The notes beneath the pieces were generated by a model that was not told the DNA's origin, made no database searches, and saw only the letters and a program-made list of their open reading frames with translations. 64,000 bases of DNA, from contig NZ_MJAH01000001.1 in NCBI RefSeq assembly GCF_001746295.1, positions 1,283,188-1,347,187 on the forward strand, in the 5' to 3' direction. The position numbers were made by a program, and so were the translations under genes. This document shows positions 27,920-37,229 of this stretch, one piece after another; the stretch's first letter is position 1, and each line of letters starts with the position of its first letter. This stretch comes from Streptomyces sp. LUP47B. Lineage in GTDB: Bacteria > Actinomycetota > Actinomycetes > Streptomycetales > Streptomycetaceae.

Positions 27920-29056
27920 ATGACCACCACTCTCGAACACCCTCCAGTCCAGCAGCAGCCCCCGGTCCGGGCCGTCACCGGCGTCCTCGACATCGACGCG
28001 GGCGGGAAGGGCCACCTGCGCTCCGCCGGCCTGCTGCCCTCACCCACCGACCTCCAGGTCTCCCCGGCGCTGATCCGCAGGTTCGGCCTGCGCAAGGGGG
28101 ACGTCGTCGACGGGGTGCGCGGCACCCAGCGCGCCCTCACCGAGGTCGCCCGGGTCAACGGGCGTACACCCGACAACAATCGCCGTCACTTCCGTGACCT
28201 CACCCCGCTGCACCCCCGCGAGCGGATCCGTCTCGAACACCCGGCGTCCGGCCTGACCGGGCGGGTCGCCGACCTGATCGCACCCGTCGGCAAGGGCCAG
28301 CGCGGGCTGATCGTGGCCCCGCCCAAGACCGGCAAGACCGTACTGCTCCAGCAGATCGCGGCCGCCGTCGCCGGCAACCATCCCGAGTGCCGCCTGATGG
28401 TGGTGCTGCTCGACGAACGCCCCGAGGAAGTCACCGACATGCGGCGCTCCGTGCGCGGCGAGGTGTTCGCCTCGACGTTCGACCGCACGCCCAAGGAGCA
28501 CATCGCGCTCGCCGAGCTGGTGATCGAACGGGCCAAGCGGCTCGTCGAGGCCGGCGAGGACGTCGTGATCCTGCTCGACTCCCTGACCCGGCTGTGCCGG
28601 GCCCACAACAACGCGGCCCCCGGCAACGGCCGCACCCTCAGCGGTGGCGTCGACGCCACCGCGCTGATCGGGCCGAAGAAGTTCTTCGGAGCCGCCCGGC
28701 TCGCCGAGGAGGGCGGCTCGCTCACCATCCTCGCCACCGCCCTGGTGGAGACCGGCTCGCGCGCCGACGACTTCTACTTCGAGGAGCTCAAGAGCACCGG
28801 CAACATGGAGCTCCGGCTGGACCGCGAGCTCGCCTCCCGGCGCGTCTTCCCGGCCGTCGCCATCAACCCCTCCGGCACCCGCCGCGAGGAACTTCTCCTG
28901 CCCCCGGCCGAGTTGGCGACCGTGCACGGTCTGCGCCGGGCACTGCAGAGCCGGGACGGCCAGGCCAACCTGGAGACGCTCCTGGAGCGCATGCGCGAGA
29001 CGCCGGACAACGCGACCTTCCTGCGCCGAATCCAGCCGACGCTGCCCGTCGGCTAG
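27920..29056 (+). CDS. Short Rho-type transcription termination factor (paralogue)
   Basis: The 378-residue protein carries a complete Rho ATPase. It has an RNA-binding domain with 'DNNRRHFRDLTPLHPRERI', Walker A 'APPKTGKT' near 134-141, Walker B 'VVILLDSLTRL' near 213, R-loop 'TGGVDA'-like 'SGGVDATAL', and the arginine finger in 'SGTRREELL' near 317. It lacks the long Arg/Gly/Asp-rich N-terminal insertion of housekeeping actinobacterial Rho (usually over 600 residues). I therefore take it as a second Rho. The leader is C-rich. The main rho should lie elsewhere. Confidence 0.88.
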   Translation: MTTTLEHPPVQQQPPVRAVTGVLDIDAGGKGHLRSAGLLPSPTDLQVSPALIRRFGLRKGDVVDGVRGTQRALTEVARVNGRTPDNNRRHFRDLTPLHPRERIRLEHPASGLTGRVADLIAPVGKGQRGLIVAPPKTGKTVLLQQIAAAVAGNHPECRLMVVLLDERPEEVTDMRRSVRGEVFASTFDRTPKEHIALAELVIERAKRLVEAGEDVVILLDSLTRLCRAHNNAAPGNGRTLSGGVDATALIGPKKFFGAARLAEEGGSLTILATALVETGSRADDFYFEELKSTGNMELRLDRELASRRVFPAVAINPSGTRREELLLPPAELATVHGLRRALQSRDGQANLETLLERMRETPDNATFLRRIQPTLPVG

Positions 29057-29173
29057 GCGGGGCCTGTCGGCCAGCCCGTGCGGAGCGCCGCGACACGCCG
29101 GGCGGTGTGCGGCATCCGGGTGCTCGGGCCCGCCCCACGGCCCGGCCAGCGCGATACAGGGCCGGTCCGTTCC

Positions 29174-29179
29174 TAGCTT
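29174..29179 (+). promoter_or_regulatory. Leaderless-type -10 box (TAGCTT) for the carboxypeptidase
   Basis: TAGCTT is followed by six bases and the ATG at 29186. There is no Shine-Dalgarno. Confidence 0.5.
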
Positions 29180-29185
29180 TGCAGT

Positions 29186-30361
29186 ATGACTATCGGATTT
29201 CCCTCCCGGTTTGCCGTCTCGGCCTGCGCACTGTGCATGACGGGACTTCTGGTGTGCGCCCCCGCGACGGCGGCCGCGCGCACGGGCTCCGACCCCGCCG
29301 CGCCCGGCGGACCGATGGCCGCGGCCGCATCGCCCGACCTGCTGTACCACGCCGGCACCCAGGTCCGGCCGCACCGGGGCGCACCCCGGGTCCCTGACGT
29401 GTCCGCGCTGTCGTGGGTGGTGGCCGACGCCCACAGCGGAGAGGTCCTCGCGGCGCACGACGCCCACCGCGGGCTGCCGCCTGCCAGCACCCTCAAGACC
29501 CTGTTCGCCCTGACCGTCCTGCCGGTGCTGCCCGGCGGCCTCAGGCACACGGTCGGCGCGGAGGACCTCGCGGGCATCGGCCCCGGCAGCAGTCTCGTCG
29601 GGGTGGCCGAGGGACAGACCTATCAAGTGGCCGACCTGTGGCGCGGGGTGTTCCTCAACTCCGGGAACGACGCCGTGCACGTCCTGGCCCGGCTCAGCGG
29701 CGGCTGGCGTTCGGCGGCCACCCGGATGCAGGCCAAGGCGCGCGCCCTGGGCGCCCGTGACACCCACGTCCGCTCCCCCGACGGCTACGACACCCCGGGG
29801 CAGGTCTCCTCCGCGTACGACCTGGCGGTCTTCGGCCGGGCGGGGCTGCGCAACGCGGACTTCGCGCGGTACTGCGGCACGGCCGAGGCGGCGTTCCCCG
29901 GCCCGGGCGGATGGTCGTACGGGATCCGGAACACCAACCGGCTGCTGACCGGCGCCGACGGGGTGGAGCCCTACGACGGGCTGATCGGGATCAAGAACGG
30001 CTACACAAGTCATGCGGGCAACACGCTCGTCGCCGCCGCCCGCCGGGGCGACCGGACGCTGGTCGTGACGGTGATGAACCCTCAGTCGGGCGGTGGCTTC
30101 GCGGTCTACGAGGAGGCGCGCCGGCTGCTCGACTGGGGGTTCGGCGCGGCCGGGCGGGTGGATCCGGTGGGCTCGCTGGACGCGCTGCGGGCGAGACCGC
30201 GGCCGGGGCCCGACGCCGTGCCGGTCGCGGCGGCGGTCGCACCGGCCGACGACGGGCCGGGCTGGCTGGAGACCTGGGCCATCCTGGGCGCCGCCGGACT
30301 CGGTGCGGGGTCGATGGCCCTGGCGCTGCGGTCCCGGCTCGGGCCTGCCCCTCGCGGCTGA
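29186..30361 (+). CDS. D-alanyl-D-alanine carboxypeptidase (S11 family)
   Basis: The 391-residue protein has a signal peptide (about 1-31) and all three penicillin-binding motifs: S101-T-L-K104, S159-G-N161 and K270-N-G ('KNGYTS', a variant of KTG). A membrane helix follows near 355-375 with a short basic tail, so the enzyme is anchored outside the cell. It trims the terminal D-Ala of peptidoglycan stems and limits cross-linking. Its last 256 bp are antisense to the C-terminal coding part of the next gene. Confidence 0.9.
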   Translation: MTIGFPSRFAVSACALCMTGLLVCAPATAAARTGSDPAAPGGPMAAAASPDLLYHAGTQVRPHRGAPRVPDVSALSWVVADAHSGEVLAAHDAHRGLPPASTLKTLFALTVLPVLPGGLRHTVGAEDLAGIGPGSSLVGVAEGQTYQVADLWRGVFLNSGNDAVHVLARLSGGWRSAATRMQAKARALGARDTHVRSPDGYDTPGQVSSAYDLAVFGRAGLRNADFARYCGTAEAAFPGPGGWSYGIRNTNRLLTGADGVEPYDGLIGIKNGYTSHAGNTLVAAARRGDRTLVVTVMNPQSGGGFAVYEEARRLLDWGFGAAGRVDPVGSLDALRARPRPGPDAVPVAAAVAPADDGPGWLETWAILGAAGLGAGSMALALRSRLGPAPRG

Positions 30362-31476
30362 CCCACCGGCAGCCACAGCAGCAGGCCGAGGGTGATCCAG
30401 GTGTAGGTGTTGCTGCCGAGGAAGCCGTCGATGCCCGACGCGTCGTCGAACCACAGCCACACCACGCTGGTGCACAGCACCGCGTACAGGGCGCCCGCGA
30501 TCCGCAGGTGCCCGGTACGCACGAGCACGGCGAAGGAGGGCAGCAGCCACACCAGGTGGTGCACCCAGGTGATCGGGCTCACCAGACACGCGGTCAGCCC
30601 GGTCAGCGCGAACGCGGCCGCCCAGTCCCCCGCCACCACGGCCCGCCGGCCCCGTACGGCCCACACGCCGAGGGTCAGCGCCACGGCGACCGCCCAGACC
30701 GCGCGGTCCGGTTCGCCGAGCCGCGCCAGGATGCCCTGCAGCGACTGGTTGGAGACGTAGTCGAGGCGGCCCACCCTGGTCGTGTCCCACAGGGCGTCGG
30801 TCCAGTAGAAACGTGAGGCGTCCGGGGCCACGACGGCCGCGAACCCCGTCGCCGCCAGGGCCACGACCGTGGCGACAGCCGCCGCGCGCCAGCGCCGGGC
30901 GATCAGGAGCAGGCCGATGAAGAGGGCCGGCGTGAGCTTCACGGCGGCGGCCAGACCGATTCCGACACCGGCCCGGCGTTCCCGGCCCGTCGCGAGCAGC
31001 CACCCGTCGAGCAGGACGAGGGCCAGCAGCAGGAGGTTGACCTGGCCGAAGCTGAAGGTGTCGCGCAGCGGTTCGAACAGCGCGAGCGCGCAGGCGCCGA
31101 GAGCGCAGCCGTACCAGCCGTACCGCCGCCAGGCCCGGCCGGTGAGGAGCCGCACGACCACGGCCAGTGCCGCCAGATTGAGCAGCAGACCCACGGCGAT
31201 CGCCGTGCGCAGGTCGAACAGGGCCATCGGGAGCATGGCGACGGCCGCGAACGGCGGGTAGGTGAAGCCGTACGTCGTCCCCGGCACCCGGTAGTCGTAG
31301 AGCCGTCCGCCGTGGTGGATCCAGGTGTCGACGGCTCCGTGGTAGACGCGCAGGTCGAACCAGTCGCGCAGGAGCGGCACCGTCGCCGTGAAGGCGGTGA
31401 CGGCGGCGCCGGCTGCGAGGACCAGCAGCAGTCGGCCGCGATCCGTGGTCGGCGCCCTCATGCCGTATGTCCTCAT
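30106..31476 (-). CDS. GT87/DUF2029-type polyprenyl-phosphomannose-dependent glycosyltransferase
   Basis: The 456-residue GT-C membrane protein has about 10-12 helices. 'RVYHGAVDTWIHHGGRLYDY' (about 35-54) and 'YGFTYPPFAAVAML' fit the mannosyltransferase group that includes PimE. The ATG overlaps the stop of the upstream MptB-like gene by 4 bp. The last 90 residues, after 'LGLLLWLPVGQPRG', are low-complexity and lie antisense to the carboxypeptidase gene for 256 bp. The true C-terminus was probably near residue 375. Confidence 0.82.
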   Translation of the reverse strand: MRTYGMRAPTTDRGRLLLVLAAGAAVTAFTATVPLLRDWFDLRVYHGAVDTWIHHGGRLYDYRVPGTTYGFTYPPFAAVAMLPMALFDLRTAIAVGLLLNLAALAVVVRLLTGRAWRRYGWYGCALGACALALFEPLRDTFSFGQVNLLLLALVLLDGWLLATGRERRAGVGIGLAAAVKLTPALFIGLLLIARRWRAAAVATVVALAATGFAAVVAPDASRFYWTDALWDTTRVGRLDYVSNQSLQGILARLGEPDRAVWAVAVALTLGVWAVRGRRAVVAGDWAAAFALTGLTACLVSPITWVHHLVWLLPSFAVLVRTGHLRIAGALYAVLCTSVVWLWFDDASGIDGFLGSNTYTWITLGLLLWLPVGQPRGAGPSRDRSARAIDPAPSPAAPRMAQVSSQPGPSSAGATAAATGTASGPGRGLARSASSEPTGSTRPAAPNPQSSSRRASS

Positions 31477-32876
31477 GCCGTGTGTCCCGTCATCGGGGCC
31501 TGGGCCGTCTGATGGGCCTGGACGAGCACGACCAGGGCGAGGACGCCTCCGGAGACGGCGAGGACGAGTTGCCCGGCATCGGCCGGGCCGCCGTTCGGGA
31601 GGGTGGCGAGCGCGAGCACGCCCGTCACGGCGGCCACCCGGTGCCGTACCGAGGCGCTGGGCGCGGCAGCCGCTATCAGGAACAGTCCCCACAGGGCGTA
31701 CCAGGGGCGGATCGCCGGGCCGAGGGCGGCGACGGTGGCGAGGCTCAGGCCCAGGGCGTAGACGGGGCGCGGGCGAAGGCGCAGCCATATGTGGCCGATG
31801 ACGGCGACGGCTGTCACGACCCCGAGGGCGTGCCAGGCCGGGACGGCCAGCGGGGCCAGGTCGCTGCCGAGACGTTCCAGCAGGGCTCCGGTGGCGCGGC
31901 CGAGGAGGCTGGTGAGGGCCCAGTTGCCGGAAGACACAGGGGTGTTGAGGGCGCCGATCCAGCCATAGCCGGTGCCCGCGACGGCCGTGGCGGCGACCGT
32001 GGTGACGGCCGCCGAGACGGTGGCTGTCAGGACGGCCCTCGCCGGGTGGTCACCGGCCCGGATCCGCAGCACGACGATCGCCGCCAGCCCCAGGACGGCG
32101 GGCGCCTTCACCAGCGCGGCGAGCGTCACGAGGACCGCGCCCAGGATCGGCCACCGGCCAAGGGCGGCGACCAGGCCGAGGCCGAGCAGACCGAGCATGA
32201 CGGCGTCGTTGTGGGCACCGGCGACCAGGTGCAGCAGCACGAGCGGGTTGAGGGCGCCGAGCCAGAGCGCGGCAGCCGGATCTGCGCCGCTGTGGCGGGC
32301 GAGCCGGGGCAGGGCGGCCGCCATGAGAGCGACGCCGAGCAGGGCGACGAGCCGCATCCCGAGCAGACCGGCGGGGAGTTCGCCGTGGGACGCCTTCGCC
32401 AGCGCGGAGGCCACGCCGAGAAACACGGGGCCGTACGGGGCGGCCGTGTTGCGCCACGTCGGGGCGACCTCGTCCGCGAGGGGACCGCCGAGCAGGGCGG
32501 GGCCATGGCTGTAGACGTCCATGTGGGCGTCGGCCATGGCGCCTTGGGCGAGGTAGCTGTAGACGTCCCGGCTGAACAGGGGCGGCGCGAGCAGCAGCGG
32601 AATGGACCAGATGACAAGGACGGCCATGAGTTCGCGCGTGCTGGGCCGCTGTTCGGGGCTGCGCACGAGGCGGCCGAGGAGGAGCCAGGCCGCTATCAGC
32701 AGGACGACGCCGAAGTAGGCACCGACCAGGCCGAGTGCCGCCTGGGGCGAGGCCGGGGTCAGGAGTTCACGGACGGGCAGAGCTCCTGAGGTCTCGCCAC
32801 CTGCGGCGAGAAAGGCGGTGCCGACCAGACCGAGGATCTGGCAGCGACGGAGATCTACGGGAACCTTGGCCAACAC
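31473..32876 (-). CDS. MptB-like polyprenol-phosphate mannosyltransferase (GT-C)
   Basis: The 467-residue membrane protein has about 13 helices. The 'LFSRDVYSYLAQG' segment (about 102-114) holds the Asp typical of GT-C enzymes, and 'HNDAVMLGLLGLG' near 222 fits the alpha-1,6-mannosyltransferase MptB/DUF2029 group. In mycobacteria MptB builds lipoglycan mannan; Streptomyces lacks LAM, so the acceptor here is open. The GTG start has no strong ribosome-binding site. It is coupled to the GT87-type gene. Confidence 0.8.
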   Translation of the reverse strand: MLAKVPVDLRRCQILGLVGTAFLAAGGETSGALPVRELLTPASPQAALGLVGAYFGVVLLIAAWLLLGRLVRSPEQRPSTRELMAVLVIWSIPLLLAPPLFSRDVYSYLAQGAMADAHMDVYSHGPALLGGPLADEVAPTWRNTAAPYGPVFLGVASALAKASHGELPAGLLGMRLVALLGVALMAAALPRLARHSGADPAAALWLGALNPLVLLHLVAGAHNDAVMLGLLGLGLVAALGRWPILGAVLVTLAALVKAPAVLGLAAIVVLRIRAGDHPARAVLTATVSAAVTTVAATAVAGTGYGWIGALNTPVSSGNWALTSLLGRATGALLERLGSDLAPLAVPAWHALGVVTAVAVIGHIWLRLRPRPVYALGLSLATVAALGPAIRPWYALWGLFLIAAAAPSASVRHRVAAVTGVLALATLPNGGPADAGQLVLAVSGGVLALVVLVQAHQTAQAPMTGHTA

Positions 32877-32971
32877 GTCAGCAGCGTGTCAGTTTCGGGT
32901 GGCTGGAAGGCGACGCGGTGACGACCGGGGTGTGACCGGTGCGTGGTCGGGTGCGATGCGCTCACCCCCGC

Positions 32972-33901
32972 TCAGAACACGGACAGACCCGTCAGCGTCG
33001 TGAACCTGTCCAGGGCCGCCACCCCCGCCACGGAGTTGCCCCGCTCGTCCAGACCCGGGCTCCATACGCACAGGGTGCAGCGGCCCGGGACCACCGCGAT
33101 GATGCCGCCGCCCACACCGCTCTTGCCGGGCAGGCCCACGCGGTAGGCGAAGTCGCCTGCCGCGTCGTACGTCCCGCAGGTCAGCAGCACTGCGTTCACC
33201 TGCTTGGCCTGGCTCTGGGTGAGCAGCCGCGTGCCGTCGGCGCGCACTCCGTGCCGGGCCAGGAACGTGGTGGCGAGAGCGAGGTCGGAGCAGGAGGCCC
33301 GCAGCGAGCACTGCCGGAAGTACTGGTCGAGCAGGACCGGGACCGGGTTGCCGACGTTGCCGTACGACGCCATGAAGTGGGCCAGGGCGGCGTTGCGGTC
33401 GCCGTGCGCGGACTCGGAGGCGGCGACCTCCATGTCGAAGTCCAGGGTGGGGTTGCCGGACTCCGAGCGGAGGAAGTCGAGCAGTTCGCCGGCCGCGTCT
33501 CCGGTACGGCTGTGGAGGCGGTCGGTGACCACCAGCGCGCCCGCGTTGATGAACGGGTTGCGCGGGATGCCGTTCTCGTACTCCAGCTGGACCAGGGAGT
33601 TGAAGGGGTTGCCGGAGGGCTCGCGGCCCACGTGCTCCCAGAGTTGGTCGCCCTCGCGGGCCAGGTCGAGCGCGAGGGTGAAGACCTTGGTGATGGACTG
33701 CGTCGAGAACGGCACGCGCCAGTCCCCGACGCCGTAGACCGTGCCGTCCAGCTCCGCGACGGCCATGCCGAAGCTGCGCGGGTCGCAGGCAGCGAGCGCC
33801 GGGATGTAGTCGGCGGGCCTGCCGCGGCCGGGGGTCCGTTCGATCTCGGCGGCGATGCGCTCCAGGACCGGTTGGAACTGCGGGGACATGAGCGTCATCA
33901 T
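32972..33901 (-). CDS. glsA: Glutaminase (GlsA/B type)
   Basis: The 309-residue enzyme belongs to the serine-dependent beta-lactamase-like glutaminase family. 'FSTQSITKVFTLAL' (about 67-80) contains the catalytic Ser-x-x-Lys, and 'GNPFNSLVQLEYENGIPRNP' and 'GLPGKSGVGGGI' are typical. It converts L-glutamine to glutamate and ammonia. Several Met codons cluster at the start (33901, 33898, 33889), and none has a strong ribosome-binding site. It is not in an obvious operon. Confidence 0.9.
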   Translation of the reverse strand: MMTLMSPQFQPVLERIAAEIERTPGRGRPADYIPALAACDPRSFGMAVAELDGTVYGVGDWRVPFSTQSITKVFTLALDLAREGDQLWEHVGREPSGNPFNSLVQLEYENGIPRNPFINAGALVVTDRLHSRTGDAAGELLDFLRSESGNPTLDFDMEVAASESAHGDRNAALAHFMASYGNVGNPVPVLLDQYFRQCSLRASCSDLALATTFLARHGVRADGTRLLTQSQAKQVNAVLLTCGTYDAAGDFAYRVGLPGKSGVGGGIIAVVPGRCTLCVWSPGLDERGNSVAGVAALDRFTTLTGLSVF

Positions 33902-34081
33902 GCCGCACGCCTGTCTCGGGAGCGTCTCCGGGTCTCCGTCAGCGGTACCGGCAGGAGGCCAATCAGGCATGTCTTGAGCCGAACTCCGCGTGCTGGCCCA
34001 CCCATCCCTGCCTCGCACGTCAGGGTGAGTCTGCGGCCTCCATGAATCGGGGTCCGCTCGGCCATCGAGCAGACAGGAGCG

Positions 34082-35833
34082 ATGTTGCGCCAGCGGAACG
34101 AAGGCGACGGAGCCACCGGCTTGCAGCGGTCGGCCCACCGGAAGAGCACCTGGGCGGTCGCCGGTCCGCTGCGGCGCAGTACCGCGGCCTGCCTGTGCGC
34201 GACCGCGTTGCTGCTGGCCGGATGCAGCGCGCCCGCCCCGTACGTACCCCTGCTGGAGAACCCCAAGGACGGACGAACGTTCTATCTCAGTCCTCAGGGA
34301 GACGACGGCGACGACGGTCGGACACCGCAGACCGCCTGGCGCACACTCCTGCGCGCCGACGCCCTGCGGTTCAAGCCGGGCGACCGTCTGCGGCTGAAGG
34401 CCGGGGCACGTTTTCCGGGCAGACTGAGCATCGGCCAGGGTGACGCCGGCAACGCCCGCAAGCCTGTCGTGATCGAGTCCTATGGAGAGGGCCGCGCGAC
34501 GATCACGGCCCGCGGCACACGCGCCATCGAGGTGCACAACACGAGCGGAGTCGTCATCCGTGACCTGACCCTCGTCGGCGACACCGCGTCCTACAGATCG
34601 CAGGAGGGCATCGCCTTCGTCAACGATCTGCCCGGCGACCGGAAGCTGCCGTACGTCCGGGTCTCGGATGTCGAGGTGTCGGGCTTCCGCAACGGCCTCC
34701 GGCTGCACGGCGGCACCGAGGCATCCGGCTTCCGCGACGTGGTGATCAGCGACTGCGCACTGCACGACAACCAGGACGCCGGTCTCGTGGCGGACGGTCC
34801 GCCCTTCTCCGCGGACGCGCCCGCCTACGCGCACGACGACGTGACGGTGTCGAGGGTGACGGCGTACCGGAATGTCGGCGACCCCCAGGCGGCCGACCGC
34901 AACACCGGCAGCGGCATCGTCCTCGGAAGTGTCCACCGTGGCCTGGTGGAGCAGTCCGTCAGCCACGACAACGGGCGTTCGTCCTCACCGGACGCCGTCG
35001 AGGGCCCCGAGGGCATCTGGACGTACGACTCGTCGTGGATGACGCTGGAGAAGAACGTCTCCTACGGCAACCACACCGGTTCCACGGTGGACGGCGGCGG
35101 GTTCGGCCTCGACAACAACGTGTCCCACTCGCTGATGCAGTACAACCTTGCCTACGGGAACGACGGTTCGGGCTTCCTGGCGTACTCCGCCGCCCCGAAC
35201 ACGGCTCACCGGGACAACACGATCCGGTACAACATCAGCCACAACGACGGCCGCAAGCTCCCGCACTACGGCGGCATCGTCGCGTTGGGATGGCGGGTCA
35301 GCGACCTCTCGATCTACCAGAACACGGTGCTGACCACGGCGAACGGCGCCGTCCGCGCACCGGCGCTCCGACTCGAGCCCAGCCTGCGCGGCGTCACCGT
35401 GCGCAACAACGTGTTCGTCACGGACGGCTCGCCGGTCGTCGCGGCGCAGGGGGCCTTCGACGCGTCGTCCGTGGTGATGCAGGGCAACGACTACCACAGC
35501 TCGGGAGGCTGGGCCCTGCTGTGGGGCGGGCGCGAGTACAGCGACATGGCCACGTGGCGCCAGGAGACGGGTCAGGAGTCGCTGGGCGCGCAGGTCACCG
35601 GCACCGACCGCGACCCGTGCCTCGCCCCGGTCGCGGTGCCCGCGGCCGGTCCGAACCTGCGCGGCAGCGAGCCGACGCGCGGTGCACTCGCCGGACGGTG
35701 CGCCGACACGCTGGCCGCTGCTGCGGTGGACCTGCGGGCCATGGGGATCGACCCCGGTCAGGTGGACTACTTCGGAGCGCCGCTGAGCGGATCGCCCGGC
35801 GTGGGAGCCGTGGAGACCGGTCCGCCCGCCTGA
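34082..35833 (+). CDS. Right-handed parallel beta-helix lipoprotein
   Basis: The 583-residue protein has a basic N-terminal extension and a lipobox 'LLLAGCS' with Cys near 48. A long repeated beta-helix follows (about 85-480) with rungs such as 'AIEVHNTSGVVIRDLTLVGD' and 'GLDNNVSHSLMQYNLAYGND'. This is the fold of pectate lyases and polysaccharide epimerases. Its place next to polysaccharide genes suggests action on the exported polymer, as lyase, epimerase or binding protein. The 3' end overlaps the convergent ugd gene by 67 bp. Confidence 0.85.
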   Translation: MLRQRNEGDGATGLQRSAHRKSTWAVAGPLRRSTAACLCATALLLAGCSAPAPYVPLLENPKDGRTFYLSPQGDDGDDGRTPQTAWRTLLRADALRFKPGDRLRLKAGARFPGRLSIGQGDAGNARKPVVIESYGEGRATITARGTRAIEVHNTSGVVIRDLTLVGDTASYRSQEGIAFVNDLPGDRKLPYVRVSDVEVSGFRNGLRLHGGTEASGFRDVVISDCALHDNQDAGLVADGPPFSADAPAYAHDDVTVSRVTAYRNVGDPQAADRNTGSGIVLGSVHRGLVEQSVSHDNGRSSSPDAVEGPEGIWTYDSSWMTLEKNVSYGNHTGSTVDGGGFGLDNNVSHSLMQYNLAYGNDGSGFLAYSAAPNTAHRDNTIRYNISHNDGRKLPHYGGIVALGWRVSDLSIYQNTVLTTANGAVRAPALRLEPSLRGVTVRNNVFVTDGSPVVAAQGAFDASSVVMQGNDYHSSGGWALLWGGREYSDMATWRQETGQESLGAQVTGTDRDPCLAPVAVPAAGPNLRGSEPTRGALAGRCADTLAAAAVDLRAMGIDPGQVDYFGAPLSGSPGVGAVETGPPA

Positions 35834-37194
35834 GGGATCGTCACCCGGAGGGCGTCGCCAGGACCTGGCGTCGGCACGTGGACCGGACGCCCCAGAGCGC
35901 GGACGTGCCAGCCGGCCTCCCGCCAGAGGGCCGGGTCCAGGGCGTTGCGCGCGTCGATCATCCGCGGAGCCCGGACCACCTGCGACAGCTTCACCGGGTC
36001 CAGTGCGCGGTACTGGCGCCACTCGGTCAGGTGCAGCACCAGATCCGCGTCCCGGCACGCCTCCATGACGTCCGTGGTGTAGGACGGTCCGGGCAGTGCC
36101 GCCCGCGCGTTGTCGATGCCTTCCGGATCGTGCACGCGGACGTCGGCGCCCTGGGCGACGATCTCGGCGGCGACGGCCAGGGCCGGCGAGTCCCGCACGT
36201 CGTCGCTGTCGGGTTTGAAGGTGGCGCCCAGCACCGCGACGCGCCGCCCGGCGAACTCACCGCCCAGCAGCTGCCGGGCCAGGTCGACGGTACGCCGCCG
36301 CTGCCGGTGGTTGATCTGATCGACCTGGCGCAGGAAGGACACGGCCTCCCCCACCTCCAGTTCCTCGGCCCGGGCGAGGAACGCGCGGATGTCCTTGGGC
36401 AGACAGCCGCCGCCGAACCCGAGCCCCGCGGACAGGAAGGCACGCCCGATGCGGGCGTCATGGCCGAGGGCCTCGGCCAGAGTCACCACATCGGCGCCCG
36501 AGGCGTCACACACCTCCGCCATGGCGTTGATGAAGGAGATCTTCGTCGCCAGGAAGGAGTTGGCGGCGACCTTCACCAGTTCCGCGGTGGCGGGATCGGT
36601 GCTGACGTAGGCGACACCGGCCCGCAGCATCGGTGCGTAGACATCGCGTAGCGTCCGGTCGGCGTGCGGCGAGGTGACTCCCACGACCAGCCGGTCGGGG
36701 CGCAGGGTGTCCTGGACGGCGAATCCCTCGCGCAGGAACTCCGGGTTCCAGGCGACCTCGGCGTCGACGCCGGGGCGAACCTGTGAGGTCACCCTGCGGG
36801 TCAGCGTCCGGGTGGTACCCACCGGCACGGTGGATTTTCCGACGATGAGGCTGTCGCGGGTGAGGAGCGGTGCCAGACCGTCGACGACCGCCTTCACATG
36901 GCGCAGGTCGGCGGCCAGGGAATCGGCGCGTTGCGGTGTACCGACGCACACGAAATGCACGTCGGCGAAGTCGGCGGCCTCCCGCAGGGAGGTGGTGAAA
37001 CGCAGCCGCCCCGCACGGGTGTTTTTGACGAGGATCTCCGGCAGGCCGGGTTCGAAGAAGGGCGCCCGGCCTGCCGCGAGTGCCGCGATCTTCCCGCTGT
37101 CGGTGTCGACACCGAGGACGTCGTGTCCGATGTCCGCCATGCACGCGGCGTGCACGGCTCCGAGGTAACCCGTACCGATGACGGTCAACCGCAT
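35767..37194 (-). CDS. ugd: UDP-glucose 6-dehydrogenase
   Basis: The 475-residue enzyme starts with a Rossmann motif ('VIGTGYLGAVHA', 5-16). It has the substrate lysine in 'ELVKVAANSF' (Lys208) and catalytic Cys264 in 'GFGGGCLPKD'. It oxidises UDP-glucose to UDP-glucuronate with 2 NAD+. About 35 residues at the C-terminus are Pro-rich and overlap the lipoprotein gene antisense. It is the last gene of the polysaccharide operon and would feed the decarboxylase encoded at its head. Confidence 0.9.
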   Translation of the reverse strand: MRLTVIGTGYLGAVHAACMADIGHDVLGVDTDSGKIAALAAGRAPFFEPGLPEILVKNTRAGRLRFTTSLREAADFADVHFVCVGTPQRADSLAADLRHVKAVVDGLAPLLTRDSLIVGKSTVPVGTTRTLTRRVTSQVRPGVDAEVAWNPEFLREGFAVQDTLRPDRLVVGVTSPHADRTLRDVYAPMLRAGVAYVSTDPATAELVKVAANSFLATKISFINAMAEVCDASGADVVTLAEALGHDARIGRAFLSAGLGFGGGCLPKDIRAFLARAEELEVGEAVSFLRQVDQINHRQRRRTVDLARQLLGGEFAGRRVAVLGATFKPDSDDVRDSPALAVAAEIVAQGADVRVHDPEGIDNARAALPGPSYTTDVMEACRDADLVLHLTEWRQYRALDPVKLSQVVRAPRMIDARNALDPALWREAGWHVRALGRPVHVPTPGPGDALRVTIPQAGGPVSTAPTPGDPLSGAPK

Positions 37195-37229
37195 GGGAGT
37201 ACTCCTGTCTTGGAAACCGAGTCGACGGG

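Noticed and set aside
28040..31003. A 987-residue minus-strand protein
   Set aside because: It is antisense to rho and the carboxypeptidase gene, both of which have all family motifs.
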